In this document: in pieces, positions 50,100 through 58,982 of the stretch
Numbering within the stretch: the first letter of the stretch is position 1
Layout: the number at the start of each line of letters is the position of its first letter
Notes under the pieces: generated by a model
Told to the model about the DNA's origin: nothing
The model's input: only the letters and a program-made list of their open reading frames with translations
The model's database searches: none
Program-made: the position numbers and the translations under genes
From: Yokenella regensburgei ATCC 49455
GTDB lineage: Bacteria > Pseudomonadota > Gammaproteobacteria > Enterobacterales > Enterobacteriaceae
Length of the DNA: 64,000 nucleotides
Direction of reading: 5' to 3'
Assembly: GCF_000735455.1 (NCBI RefSeq)
Contig: NZ_JMPS01000020.1
Coordinates: forward strand, 248,001 to 312,000

Positions 50100-52298
50100 T
50101 TACTTCTTACGTAACAGTCGCAGGGCGTTTGCTGTTACCAGCACCGTGGCCCCCGTATCTGCCAGTACCGCCAGCCACAGTCCGGTTATCCCCAGAAGCG
50201 TCGTCACCAGGAATACCCCTTTCAGACCCAGCGCGATAGTAATGTTCTGGCGAATATTGGCGTGGGTGGCGCGGGCGAGACTTATCATCTGCGCAAGGCC
50301 GGTCAGACGGTTGTGAGTCAGCGCCGCATCGGCGGTCTCCAGCGCAACGTCGGTGCCGCTGCCCATCGCAATCCCAATTGTGGACGCCTTCATCGCTGGC
50401 GCATCGTTGATGCCATCACCGACCATCGCCAGCGGTGCGCGGGCGTTGAGCGCTGTCACTTCGCTGACCTTATCGGCAGGCAGCAGACCTGCGCGGAAAT
50501 CGAGCCCCAGTTCACCGGCAATGGCGGCCGCAGCGCGCGGGTTGTCGCCGGTGAGGATAACGCCCTGTACACCCAGCTGATGCAGCGCATCCACCGCTTC
50601 ACGCGCATCTTCACGCAGCGTATCGCGCATCGCCAGCACCCCGAGCAGCGCGCTGTCGCGGGAGACCAGCACCACCGTCTGTCCGGCGCTTTCCATCTGC
50701 TGAATGTTCTCTTCGTATTCCCCTGCCGGGAACTTACCGGCGGCGCAGATAAGTACTCGCTGACCATCAACTTCAGCTTCAATCCCGGAGCCTGCCAGCG
50801 CCCGCTGGGAGGTGGCGACCGGCAGCGTCAGCTGACGCTCTGCGGCTTCGTTGATAATCGCCTGCGCCAGCGGGTGGCTGGATCCCTGTTCCACCGCGGC
50901 AGCCAGCGCCAGCAGTGAATCTTCGGAGACATTACCGACGGTGATGATTTCCGTAACCCGTGGTTTACCCACCGTCAGGGTGCCGGTTTTATCGAACGCG
51001 ACATGGCGTACCTGGCCGAGCTGCTCCAGCGCCGCGCCGCCTTTAATCAACGCCCCGCGACGTGCCGCTGCCGCAAGGCCAGAGGTGATCGCCGCCGGGG
51101 TCGAGATAACCAGCGCACACGGGCAGCCAATCAGCAGCAGGGTTAAGCCTTTATAGATCCACGGCATCCAGGCGGCGGCGAAGAACAGCGGTGGCACGAC
51201 GGCGACCAGCAGCGCGACGACCATGATGGCGGGCGTGTAGATGCGACTGAAACGGTCGATGAAGCGCTCGATAGGCGCGCGTTTGTCTTCAGCCTCTTCA
51301 ATCAGACGCAGAATGCGGTCGATGGCGCTGTCGCCTGGTTCTGAAATCACTTCCAGGGTTATCAGGCGATCGACGCTGGTGGCACCGGCGGCGACGGTAT
51401 CGCCCACCGAGCGCTCTACGGGTACCGACTCACCGGTTAAGGCGCTTTCGTCAAAACTTGCAAACGGTGACAGCAGTTTACCGTCGGCAGGCAGACGTCC
51501 ACCGGCGGCGACCTCAATCACATCGCCCGGGCGCAGCGCGCTTTGTGGCACGGTTTCACGCTCGCCGTCGCGCAGGCGAATGGCGGTTTCTGGCTTCAGC
51601 GCCATCAGTGCGCTGACTCCCTGACGTGCACGACTGGCTGCCCAGCCTTCAAGGCGTTCCCCGATCAAGAACAGCAGCAGCACCATCGCCGCTTCTGCGG
51701 TAGCGCCGATAAACAGGGCGCCGATAGCCGCCACGCTCATCAGGGTTTCGATAGCGAACCAGCTGCCGCTTTTCATCAACCGCAGCGCCTGACGAGCAAT
51801 CGGGAACAGGCCAACCAGGGTGGTGGCAACGAATGCAAGGCTCCCCAGCGGGTGGTTGAACTGCTCCAGCCCCCAGCTCAGCGCCATCATAATAATCAGG
51901 GTGATAAGCGGCAGGTTCTCGCGAAAGCGGGAAGGTGCCGGCGCCTGCGGGGCGTTTTCATCGCGCAGTGAATAGCCCGCGGCGGTCACCGCCTTTTCTA
52001 CCTGCCCGCGCACGTCGCGTTCGGCATCGACCAGCAGTTTTTCAGTCGCAAACAGCACCTGAACCTGGTTTACGCCGCTGACCTGACGTACGGCGGTTTC
52101 GACTTTACGCGCACAGGCGGCGCAGTCCATACCGTTGACGACCCAGCTGTAGCGGGTGCCGGTGGCGCTGGCGATTTCAGCGGTTTCACTGGCACAGCCG
52201 GAGTCGCAGCAGCACTCGTCTGCCTTCTCAACGGCAGGGGTGAGCTTGAATGAAGAGAACTTTGGTATTTTTTGGCCATTAGCTTCTGGAATCGACAT
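50100..52298 (-). CDS. zntA: Zn(II)/Cd(II)/Pb(II)-exporting P-type ATPase ZntA
   Basis: ZntA is a P1B-type ATPase that exports zinc, cadmium and lead to the periplasm. The 732-residue protein has an N-terminal Cys-rich segment (CCCDSGC), a heavy-metal domain with GMDCAAC, the membrane CPC motif (GCPCALVIS), the phosphorylation site DKTGTLT, the ATP-binding SSHPLAQ region and the hinge GDGINDAPAMK. Sequence and length match E. coli ZntA. A ZntR-type promoter with a 20-base spacer lies immediately upstream. Confidence 0.97.
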   Translation of the reverse strand: MSIPEANGQKIPKFSSFKLTPAVEKADECCCDSGCASETAEIASATGTRYSWVVNGMDCAACARKVETAVRQVSGVNQVQVLFATEKLLVDAERDVRGQVEKAVTAAGYSLRDENAPQAPAPSRFRENLPLITLIIMMALSWGLEQFNHPLGSLAFVATTLVGLFPIARQALRLMKSGSWFAIETLMSVAAIGALFIGATAEAAMVLLLFLIGERLEGWAASRARQGVSALMALKPETAIRLRDGERETVPQSALRPGDVIEVAAGGRLPADGKLLSPFASFDESALTGESVPVERSVGDTVAAGATSVDRLITLEVISEPGDSAIDRILRLIEEAEDKRAPIERFIDRFSRIYTPAIMVVALLVAVVPPLFFAAAWMPWIYKGLTLLLIGCPCALVISTPAAITSGLAAAARRGALIKGGAALEQLGQVRHVAFDKTGTLTVGKPRVTEIITVGNVSEDSLLALAAAVEQGSSHPLAQAIINEAAERQLTLPVATSQRALAGSGIEAEVDGQRVLICAAGKFPAGEYEENIQQMESAGQTVVLVSRDSALLGVLAMRDTLREDAREAVDALHQLGVQGVILTGDNPRAAAAIAGELGLDFRAGLLPADKVSEVTALNARAPLAMVGDGINDAPAMKASTIGIAMGSGTDVALETADAALTHNRLTGLAQMISLARATHANIRQNITIALGLKGVFLVTTLLGITGLWLAVLADTGATVLVTANALRLLRKK

Positions 52299-52337
52299 GG
52301 CTGCCTCCGGTTAACGATAACTTTCTCATTAACCGGA

Positions 52338-52369
52338 AGCATACACTCTGGAGTCGACTCCAGAGTCAA
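52338..52369 (-). promoter_or_regulatory. ZntR-controlled promoter of zntA
   Basis: On the minus strand TTGACT (-35, 52369-52364) and TATGCT (-10, 52343-52338) are separated by 20 bases. A perfect 22-base palindrome (52345-52366, half-site ACTCTGGAGTC) fills the spacer. The over-long spacer and dyad are the hallmark of MerR-family activation and match E. coli PzntA. Confidence 0.95.
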
Positions 52370-52376
52370 GCGCAGA

Positions 52377-53003
52377 TTATAAATACAGCGAACGGACGAT
52401 CAGGAAGTGCCCGGCGAAGTAGCAGGCAGAGGAGATAGCGTTGTCCGCGCGGAAGCGGCGGCGGTAGTGGCTGACCATCCAGACGATGTTGCCAGTCAGC
52501 AGCAGGGCGGCGCCGAGGAACCCCGACAGCGCGGTGCTGGTTGGACGCAGGAACCACTGCTCACCGGCGAGCCAGACCATCACCAGCGTCATGCCGATAA
52601 AGGTCAGGACAGGCATCCGCAGCTCTTCCAGGCGGCTCCAGATAACCGCAATCAACAGCGCGCCAATCACCAGCAGCACCAGCGGCAGTGGCCAGAAGAA
52701 GGAGAGCGTCATCTGCGTTGCGAAGTAAATGGTGTACAGCAGATGCGACAGGAAGAATGCACCCACGGCGTAGAGAATGCGCTGGCGCGGCAGCAGCGTA
52801 AGCGCATCGCCAATCATCGACGCGCACAGGCCCGCAATCACCAGATAGCTGATGGAATTAAAAATAGGTGCCTGCAGCGCCAGCAGAAGCAGCAGGATAA
52901 TCGTGACGGGTTTGAACACCCAGCGTTGCCAGACCGGGCCGCGATATGATGCATCGACATACAGCCAGGCGGAGAAGCAGACAGCAATAAACGACCAAAG
53001 CAT
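52377..53003 (-). CDS. yhhN: TMEM86/YhhN-family membrane protein
   Basis: The 208-residue inner-membrane protein with about eight TM segments belongs to the YhhN/TMEM86 family, whose animal members are lysoplasmalogenases; the bacterial activity is not established. The conserved segments [25 protein letters not shown] and [12 protein letters not shown] are present. Length equals E. coli YhhN. The zntA promoter lies just past its stop. Confidence 0.93.
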   Translation of the reverse strand: MLWSFIAVCFSAWLYVDASYRGPVWQRWVFKPVTIILLLLLALQAPIFNSISYLVIAGLCASMIGDALTLLPRQRILYAVGAFFLSHLLYTIYFATQMTLSFFWPLPLVLLVIGALLIAVIWSRLEELRMPVLTFIGMTLVMVWLAGEQWFLRPTSTALSGFLGAALLLTGNIVWMVSHYRRRFRADNAISSACYFAGHFLIVRSLYL

Positions 53004-53143
53004 AGTAAGTCCCTGTCTCTGTTATGGTTGAGTAAGCAGGTTGCTTACGCGTCAGGTTCCAGTGTAGTGCTGAGAGCACCGGGATGACAATGCAAGCCTT
53101 ACCGCGTTATGCTGATTTCCGCCGATTCTGACAGGACTGATGG

Positions 53144-53503
53144 ATGAACAAGATGCCGCTTTTTTTCGTCGTCGTGGTCGCGATTATCGTGATTGCCGCC
53201 TCGTACCGTTACGTGCAACAGCGCCGTGAAAAAATGGATAACGACGCCGCCCCGCTGATGCAAAAACGGGTGGCGGTAAGCAACAAACGTGAAAAACTGC
53301 TCGATGACCGTCGTTCGCGCCAGCAAATTGTCGCCCCTGCCGGGAGCAGCATGCGCTATGACGTCAGCTTTAAACCGGAGAACGGCGGGCTGGAGATGTC
53401 GTTTCGTCTGGATGAGAAGCAGTACAACCAGTTGACCGTGGGCGATAAAGGCACGTTGAGCTACAAAGGGACGCGGTTCGTGGATTTTGTGGCGGATAAA
53501 TAA
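53144..53503 (+). CDS. yhhM: DUF2500 protein YhhM
   Basis: The 119-residue protein has one N-terminal membrane anchor (PLFFVVVVAIIVIAASYRYV) and a soluble domain of the DUF2500 family (VGDKGTLSYKGTRFVDFV). The function is unknown. It matches E. coli YhhM in length and ending. Confidence 0.9.
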   Translation: MNKMPLFFVVVVAIIVIAASYRYVQQRREKMDNDAAPLMQKRVAVSNKREKLLDDRRSRQQIVAPAGSSMRYDVSFKPENGGLEMSFRLDEKQYNQLTVGDKGTLSYKGTRFVDFVADK

Positions 53504-53511
53504 CGCGAATG

Positions 53512-53535
53512 CGCCGGGCGGAGCGCCCGGCAGCG
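53512..53535. terminator. GC-rich hairpin between yhhM and yhhL
   Basis: GCCGGGCG / CGCCCGGC (with GAG between) forms an 8-bp stem between two convergent genes; REP-like in base composition. Confidence 0.5.
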
Positions 53536-53538
53536 GCA

Positions 53539-53808
53539 TTACTTCTTCGGCGTTATTTTCTTCTGCCACACCAGCAGTTCAAAGACCCCGAACAGGAAGA
53601 TGCGAATTTTCTCCGCCGTGGTCATCTGCGGGCCGTCTTTCGGCAGCGTGGTTTTCAGCAGCGCCATCTGCATGCCGTGCATCAGCACCATAAATACCAG
53701 CGCCACGTTAACAAAGATATTGAGTGGACGCGGGTATGGCTGAATAAGGTTCCACACCAGGAAGGCCCAGACGAACAGCATCAACACCCGTCCAATATTA
53801 ATCAGCAT
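53539..53808 (-). CDS. yhhL: DUF1145 membrane protein YhhL
   Basis: The 89-residue inner-membrane protein has two TM segments (INIGRVLMLFVWAFLVWNLI and FVNVALVFMVLMHGMQMALL) and a basic tail (QKKITPKK). The family is DUF1145; function unknown. ATG 53808 aligns with E. coli MLINIGR; it overlaps the end of rsmD by 11 bases, so the two are coupled. The longer in-frame version lies inside rsmD. Confidence 0.92.
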   Translation of the reverse strand: MLINIGRVLMLFVWAFLVWNLIQPYPRPLNIFVNVALVFMVLMHGMQMALLKTTLPKDGPQMTTAEKIRIFLFGVFELLVWQKKITPKK

Positions 53809-54394
53809 CGTTTTCTCCTTGCGTGTCGCGATGGTACAGGCGGTACGCCACCTGTCCGGCCACTTTCTCGCGGTGTAGCGTCCAGCTAGCGGGCACGACA
53901 GGAAGGCCGTTTTCCACTTCGCTTTCAACGTAAATCATCGCCTCGTCGGCGAGCCAGCCGTTGCGCTCCAGTAAGTCTAGCGTCTCTTCCAGCATGCCTT
54001 TACGGAACGGTGGGTCGATAAACACCACGTCGTGCGGGGTGCCGGACTCTGCCAGAAACGCCAGGGTGTTGGTGTTGACGACACGGGCGTTGCCAGCTTT
54101 CAGCGTGGCGAGATTTTTCTGCAGCTGTTGCGCGACGTGGCGCTCCATCTCCAGCAGCGTTGCGCTCGCGGCGTAGCGGGAAAGGGCTTCAAGCCCCAGC
54201 GCGCCGCTGCCGGAGAAGCAATCAAGACAACGGGCGTCAACCATATAGGGTGCCAGCCAGTTAAACAGGGTTTCGCGCACCCGGTCGGTGGTCGGGCGCA
54301 GGCCCGGGCTGTCCGGGACCGGTAATTTCCGTCCGCGCCATTGGCCGCCGATGATACGGATCTGGCCGCTGCCCGCGTGATTAGGTTTCTTCAT
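53798..54394 (-). CDS. rsmD: 16S rRNA (guanine966-N2)-methyltransferase RsmD
   Basis: RsmD methylates G966 of 16S rRNA with SAM. The 198-residue product has the starting motif RIIGGQWRGRKLPVPDSPGLRPTTDRVRE in part, the SAM site CLDCFSGSGALGLEALSR and the catalytic DPPF in FIDPPFRKG. It is divergent from ftsY, as in E. coli. Confidence 0.96.
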   Translation of the reverse strand: MKKPNHAGSGQIRIIGGQWRGRKLPVPDSPGLRPTTDRVRETLFNWLAPYMVDARCLDCFSGSGALGLEALSRYAASATLLEMERHVAQQLQKNLATLKAGNARVVNTNTLAFLAESGTPHDVVFIDPPFRKGMLEETLDLLERNGWLADEAMIYVESEVENGLPVVPASWTLHREKVAGQVAYRLYHRDTQGENDAD

Positions 54395-54583
54395 TTTTTA
54401 CTCAGGTGACTTTCTCTCCCTGCTATTCTAGCGATGAGCGGCGGTCTACGAAACCTTATTCAGCAGGCGGTGATGCGCGTTAAGTTAAGTGATAGACTAC
54501 GGCGCTAATTTACTAATTTTTTCAGCCCCCTGTTTGCGATAAGGCGGCTGTGCCATAAATAACAGCGAGGAGTGTGGTCGCCA

Positions 54584-56062
54584 ATGGCAAAAGAGAAGAA
54601 ACGTGGCCTGTTTTCCTGGCTGGGATTTGGTCAAAAAGAGCAGGCGCCAGAGCCGGAAGCTGAACAGCAGGTAAACGAACAGCCGGTTGCGGCAGAAGAA
54701 CATAAAGAAGAAGCGCCTGCTGAAGCGGTAGCGGAAACGGTTGTTGAACCCGTCGTTGAGCCTGAAGCGGAAGCACCAGCGCACAGCAAAGCTGAGATCG
54801 ACGCTTTTGCGGAAGAGATTGTCGACGTCACCGAAGAGGTGATTGAGCACGAAAAACCGCAGCCGGTCGAAGCGCCTGTTGTAGAAACGGCCGCCGTGGA
54901 AAAAACGGTTGTCGAAGAAGCGATTGTCGAAGAAGCGGCTGTTGAAGTCGTTGCACAACCAGAGCCAGAAGTGCCCGAAGAGCCTGAAATCAGCGACGAA
55001 GAGCTCGAAGCTCAGGCGCTGGCCGCCGTTGAAACCCCTGAAGAAGCGGTGATAGCCGAAGCGGAAGAAGAACCTGTTCCAGAGGAAGAGGTTGAGCCAG
55101 AAGCTGAAGCGGCCCCGCAGCAGGAGCAGGAAAAACCGACCAAAGAAGGTTTCTTCGCGCGCCTGAAACGCAGCCTGGTGAAGACCAAAGAGAACCTCGG
55201 TTCCGGATTTATCAGTCTGTTCCGTGGGAAAAAAATCGACGATGATCTCTTTGAAGAGCTGGAAGAACAGCTGCTGATTGCCGACGTTGGCGTCGACACT
55301 ACGCGCAAAATTATCGCTAATCTGACCGAAGGGGCCAGCCGCAAACAGCTTCGCGATGCCGAAGCGCTGTACGGCCTGCTGAAAGAAGAGATGGGCGAAA
55401 TTCTCGCAAAAGTGGATGAACCGCTTAATATTGAAGGCAAAACCCCATTTGTTATTCTGATGGTCGGGGTGAACGGTGTGGGTAAAACCACCACCATCGG
55501 TAAGCTGGCGCGCCAGTTCGAGCAGCAGGGTAAATCGGTGATGCTGGCGGCGGGTGATACCTTCCGTGCGGCGGCGGTTGAGCAGCTGCAGGTGTGGGGC
55601 CAGCGCAATAATATTCCGGTGGTGGCGCAGCATACCGGGGCGGATTCCGCATCGGTGATTTTTGATGCCATCCAGGCGGCAAAAGCCCGTAACATCGACG
55701 TGCTGATTGCCGATACCGCAGGGCGTTTGCAGAACAAATCGCACCTGATGGAAGAGCTGAAGAAAATTGTCCGGGTGATGAAAAAGCTGGACGTTGACGC
55801 GCCGCATGAGGTGATGTTGACGATTGACGCCAGCACCGGGCAGAACGCCATTAGCCAGGCGAAACTGTTTGATGAAGCGGTGGGCTTAACCGGTATCACG
55901 CTCACCAAGCTTGATGGCACCGCCAAGGGCGGGGTGATCTTCTCGGTAGCGGATCAGTTCAACATCCCGATTCGTTATATCGGCGTGGGTGAGCGCATCG
56001 AGGACTTACGTCCGTTTAATGCGGGCGATTTTATAGAGGCACTTTTTGCCCGAGAGGATTAA
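54584..56062 (+). CDS. ftsY: Signal recognition particle receptor FtsY
   Basis: FtsY docks SRP-ribosome complexes at the SecYEG translocon. The 492-residue protein has a short basic membrane-targeting start (MAKEKKRGLFSWLGFGQ), a very acidic Glu/Ala/Val-rich A domain (about 20-185), then the NG GTPase: G1 GVNGVGKTTTIGKLA, DTAGR and TKLDGTAKGG. ATG 54584 aligns with E. coli. The A domain has many VVE/EEA repeats and differs from E. coli, which is normal. FtsE starts 2 bases after the stop. Confidence 0.97.
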   Translation: MAKEKKRGLFSWLGFGQKEQAPEPEAEQQVNEQPVAAEEHKEEAPAEAVAETVVEPVVEPEAEAPAHSKAEIDAFAEEIVDVTEEVIEHEKPQPVEAPVVETAAVEKTVVEEAIVEEAAVEVVAQPEPEVPEEPEISDEELEAQALAAVETPEEAVIAEAEEEPVPEEEVEPEAEAAPQQEQEKPTKEGFFARLKRSLVKTKENLGSGFISLFRGKKIDDDLFEELEEQLLIADVGVDTTRKIIANLTEGASRKQLRDAEALYGLLKEEMGEILAKVDEPLNIEGKTPFVILMVGVNGVGKTTTIGKLARQFEQQGKSVMLAAGDTFRAAAVEQLQVWGQRNNIPVVAQHTGADSASVIFDAIQAAKARNIDVLIADTAGRLQNKSHLMEELKKIVRVMKKLDVDAPHEVMLTIDASTGQNAISQAKLFDEAVGLTGITLTKLDGTAKGGVIFSVADQFNIPIRYIGVGERIEDLRPFNAGDFIEALFARED

Positions 56063-56064
56063 CA

Positions 56065-56730
56065 ATGATTCGCTTTGAACATGTCAGCAAGGCCTATCTC
56101 GGTGGGAGACAAGCGCTGCAGGGAGTGACCTTCCATATGCAGCCAGGCGAGATGGCGTTCCTGACCGGCCACTCTGGCGCCGGGAAAAGTACTCTGCTCA
56201 AGCTTATCTGCGGGATCGAGCGTCCGAGCGCCGGAAAAATTCTGTTCAGCGGGCATGACATCAGCCGCCTGAAAAACCGTGAGGTGCCGTTTTTACGGCG
56301 CCAGATCGGCATGATCTTCCAGGATCACCATCTGCTGATGGACCGGACCGTCTATGACAACGTGGCTATCCCGCTGATTATCGCCGGTGCCAGCGGTGAT
56401 GACATTCGTCGTCGCGTGTCGGCGGCGCTGGATAAGGTCGGGCTACTCGACAAAGCGAAAAACTTCCCGATCCAGCTGTCCGGGGGTGAACAGCAGCGTG
56501 TGGGCATTGCCCGTGCGGTGGTGAACAAACCTGCGGTACTGCTGGCGGATGAACCGACCGGTAACCTGGACGAGGCGCTGTCTGAAGGCATTCTGCGCCT
56601 GTTCGAAGAATTTAACCGCGTTGGGGTCACGGTGCTGATGGCAACCCACGACCTGGGGCTTATCTCCAGTCGCTCCTACCGCATGATGACCCTGAGTGAC
56701 GGCCATTTGCATGGAGGCCACGGTGAATAA
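56065..56730 (+). CDS. ftsE: Cell-division ABC ATPase FtsE
   Basis: FtsE partners FtsX in an ABC-type complex that activates the EnvC-AmiA/B peptidoglycan hydrolases at the septum. The 221-residue ATPase has Walker [10 protein letters not shown], signature LSGGEQQR and Walker [13 protein letters not shown]. Its end overlaps the ftsX start by 8 bases. Confidence 0.97.
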   Translation: MIRFEHVSKAYLGGRQALQGVTFHMQPGEMAFLTGHSGAGKSTLLKLICGIERPSAGKILFSGHDISRLKNREVPFLRRQIGMIFQDHHLLMDRTVYDNVAIPLIIAGASGDDIRRRVSAALDKVGLLDKAKNFPIQLSGGEQQRVGIARAVVNKPAVLLADEPTGNLDEALSEGILRLFEEFNRVGVTVLMATHDLGLISSRSYRMMTLSDGHLHGGHGE

Positions 56731-57781
56731 ACGTGAGGCAATGAACCAGATCCGCCAGTTCGGCAATCGCTTCGATCGCCTGCGCAAATCGGCGGGCGGC
56801 TCCGGCGACGGCAACCGTAATGCGCCGAAGCGTGCGAAGCCGGCGCCAAAGCCCAACTCTCGTAAAACCAACGTGTTTAACGAGCAGGTGCGCTACGCCT
56901 GGCAGGGCGCGCTGCAGGATCTGAAAAGTAAACCTTTAGCCACTTTCCTGACGGTAATGGTTATCGCCATTTCCCTGACGCTGCCAAGCGTCTGCTACAT
57001 GGTCTACAAGAACGTAAACAGCGCGTCGGCACAGTATTACCCCTCGCCGCAGATAACGGTTTACCTGCAGAAAACTCTCGACGATGACGCGGCGGCGAAG
57101 GTGGTCGGTCAGCTGCAGGCGGAACAGGGCGTTGAGAAGGTGAACTACCTGTCCCGCGAAGAAGCGTTGGGTGAGTTCCGCAACTGGTCCGGCTTCGGCG
57201 GGGCGCTGGATATGCTGGAAGAGAACCCGCTGCCCGCCGTGGCGGTGGTGATCCCGAAACTGGATTTCCAGAATACCGATTCGCTCAATACCCTCCGTGA
57301 CCGCGTGTCGCGCATTCAGGGCGTTGATGAAGTGCGCATGGACGACAGCTGGTTCGCGCGGCTGGCGTCGCTGACCGGGCTCGTAGGGCGCGTCTCAGCA
57401 ATGATTGGTGTACTGATGGTCGCGGCCGTGTTCCTGGTTATCGGCAACAGCGTGCGTCTGAGTATCTTCGCCCGCCGCGATACCATTAACGTGCAGAAGC
57501 TGATTGGTGCCACCGACGGCTTTATCCTGCGTCCGTTCCTCTATGGCGGTGCGTTGCTCGGCTTCTCCGGCGCGTTCCTGTCGCTGATTTTGTCAGAAAT
57601 TCTGGTTATGCGACTTTCTTCGGCGGTGACTGAGGTCGCGAAGGTATTCGGAACCCAGTTTGAACTCAGTGGCTTATCGTTCGACGAGTGCCTGCTGCTG
57701 CTGCTGGTCAGCGCCATGATCGGCTGGATAGCCGCGTGGCTTGCCACAGTGCAACATTTACGCCACTTTACGCCGGACTAA
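56723..57781 (+). CDS. ftsX: Cell-division membrane protein FtsX
   Basis: FtsX is the membrane subunit of FtsEX; its large periplasmic loop recruits EnvC. The 352-residue product has a basic cytoplasmic N-terminus, four TM helices and a periplasmic domain between TM1 and TM2 ([15 protein letters not shown]...). The start is GTG 56723, with GGAGG 6 bases upstream; [14 protein letters not shown] aligns with E. coli MNKRDAINHIRQFG and gives the same total length. Confidence 0.95.
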   Translation: MNKREAMNQIRQFGNRFDRLRKSAGGSGDGNRNAPKRAKPAPKPNSRKTNVFNEQVRYAWQGALQDLKSKPLATFLTVMVIAISLTLPSVCYMVYKNVNSASAQYYPSPQITVYLQKTLDDDAAAKVVGQLQAEQGVEKVNYLSREEALGEFRNWSGFGGALDMLEENPLPAVAVVIPKLDFQNTDSLNTLRDRVSRIQGVDEVRMDDSWFARLASLTGLVGRVSAMIGVLMVAAVFLVIGNSVRLSIFARRDTINVQKLIGATDGFILRPFLYGGALLGFSGAFLSLILSEILVMRLSSAVTEVAKVFGTQFELSGLSFDECLLLLLVSAMIGWIAAWLATVQHLRHFTPD

Positions 57782-57808
57782 TACCCGACCGACAAAAGTC
57801 TGATATAC

Positions 57809-57849
57809 TCTCTCCCTGCTGCAATGAGTTCCTGTCCGCAGGGAGAGAG
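57809..57849. repeat. 12-bp inverted repeat between ftsX and rpoH
   Basis: CTCTCTCCCTGC (57809-57820) and its exact complement (57838-57849) are 17 bases apart. No T-run follows, so it is not a typical terminator; it lies upstream of the distal rpoH promoter region. Confidence 0.6.
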
Positions 57850-57914
57850 TTTGCAAACCCATCCGCTTTTCCTGCCTTCAAGTGTTCATAGTGATGTCAC
57901 ATTTTGTGCGTAAT

Positions 57915-57947
57915 TTATTCACAGCGTTGCATTGAACTTGTGGATAA
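57915..57947. promoter_or_regulatory. Two DnaA boxes in the rpoH promoter
   Basis: TTATTCACA (57915-57923) and the inverted TGTGGATAA (57939-57947) both fit the DnaA box TTWTNCACA. DnaA repression of rpoH P3/P4 is known in E. coli, and the second box overlaps the sigma-E -35 element here. Confidence 0.75.
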
Positions 57948-57960
57948 AATCACTGTCTGA
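57934..57960 (+). promoter_or_regulatory. Sigma-E promoter (P3-like) of rpoH
   Basis: GAACTT (57934-57939), 16 bases and TCTGA (57956-57960) match the sigma-E consensus and the E. coli rpoH P3 sequence, 101 bases before the coding start. Confidence 0.88.
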
Positions 57961-58061
57961 TAAAAATGTGAATGATATTCTCGTTGCTCAAATGTTCTGG
58001 CATGTTTGTTGCCTCTTAGAGGGACGGCGGAACCAGGATACAAAGAATTGAGAGGATTTGA

Positions 58062-58916
58062 ATGACCAAAGAAATGCAAACTTTAGCTTTAGCCCCCGTT
58101 GGTAATCTGGAATCTTATATCCGGGCTGCAAACGCATGGCCGATGTTGTCGGCTGATGAAGAGCGGGCGCTTGCTGAAAAGCTGCATTACCAGGGCGATC
58201 TGGAAGCAGCTAAGACGCTGATCCTGTCTCACCTGCGCTTTGTTGTTCACGTTGCTCGTAATTACTCGGGCTACGGCCTGCCGCAGGCGGACCTGATCCA
58301 GGAAGGTAACATCGGTCTGATGAAGGCCGTCCGTCGATTCAATCCGGAAGTGGGTGTCCGTCTGGTTTCCTTCGCGGTGCACTGGATCAAAGCTGAAATT
58401 CACGAGTACGTGCTGCGCAACTGGCGCATCGTGAAAGTCGCGACCACCAAGGCACAGCGTAAGCTGTTCTTTAATCTGCGTAAAACCAAGCAGCGTCTGG
58501 GCTGGTTTAACCAGGATGAAGTCGATATGGTGGCACGTGAGCTGGGCGTTACCAGCAAAGATGTGCTCGAGATGGAGTCGCGCATGGCGGCGCAGGACAT
58601 GACCTTTGATATGTCCTCGGACGACGAGTCCGACAGTCAGCCGATGGCACCGGTGCTCTATCTGCAGGATAAATCGTCTAACTTTGCCGACAGCATTGAA
58701 GATGATAACTGGGAAGAGCAGGCGGCGAATAAGCTGACCGACGCGATGCAGGGCCTGGACGAGCGTAGCCAGGACATCATCCGCGCCCGCTGGCTGGACG
58801 AAGACAACAAGTCCACGCTGCAGGAGCTGGCCGACCGCTACGGCGTTTCCGCTGAACGTGTACGTCAGCTGGAAAAGAACGCGATGAAAAAACTGCGCGC
58901 CGCTATCGAAGCGTAA
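58062..58916 (+). CDS. rpoH: Heat-shock sigma factor RpoH (sigma-32)
   Basis: RpoH directs RNA polymerase to heat-shock promoters such as that of prlC in this window. The 284-residue protein has region 2 ([20 protein letters not shown]), the RpoH box ([15 protein letters not shown]) and region 4 HTH ([20 protein letters not shown]). GAGAGG precedes ATG by 6 bases. In E. coli translation is controlled by an RNA thermosensor formed by the start region and the first 200 or so coding bases; sequence here is close enough for that to hold (inference). Confidence 0.98.
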   Translation: MTKEMQTLALAPVGNLESYIRAANAWPMLSADEERALAEKLHYQGDLEAAKTLILSHLRFVVHVARNYSGYGLPQADLIQEGNIGLMKAVRRFNPEVGVRLVSFAVHWIKAEIHEYVLRNWRIVKVATTKAQRKLFFNLRKTKQRLGWFNQDEVDMVARELGVTSKDVLEMESRMAAQDMTFDMSSDDESDSQPMAPVLYLQDKSSNFADSIEDDNWEEQAANKLTDAMQGLDERSQDIIRARWLDEDNKSTLQELADRYGVSAERVRQLEKNAMKKLRAAIEA

Positions 58917-58949
58917 CGCAGAACGTCACCCTCTCTTTCGGGAGGGTCG

Positions 58950-58982
58950 AAAAAAGGACATCATTTATTGATGTCCTTTTTT
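58950..58982. terminator. Bidirectional terminator between rpoH and the MocR gene
   Basis: AAAAAAGGACATCA, loop TTTAT and TGATGTCCTTTTTT are a symmetric terminator. The last codons and stop of the MocR-type gene (58961 onward, minus strand) lie inside the stem. A weaker stem CCCTCTCTTTCGGGAGGG lies just before it. Confidence 0.88.
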
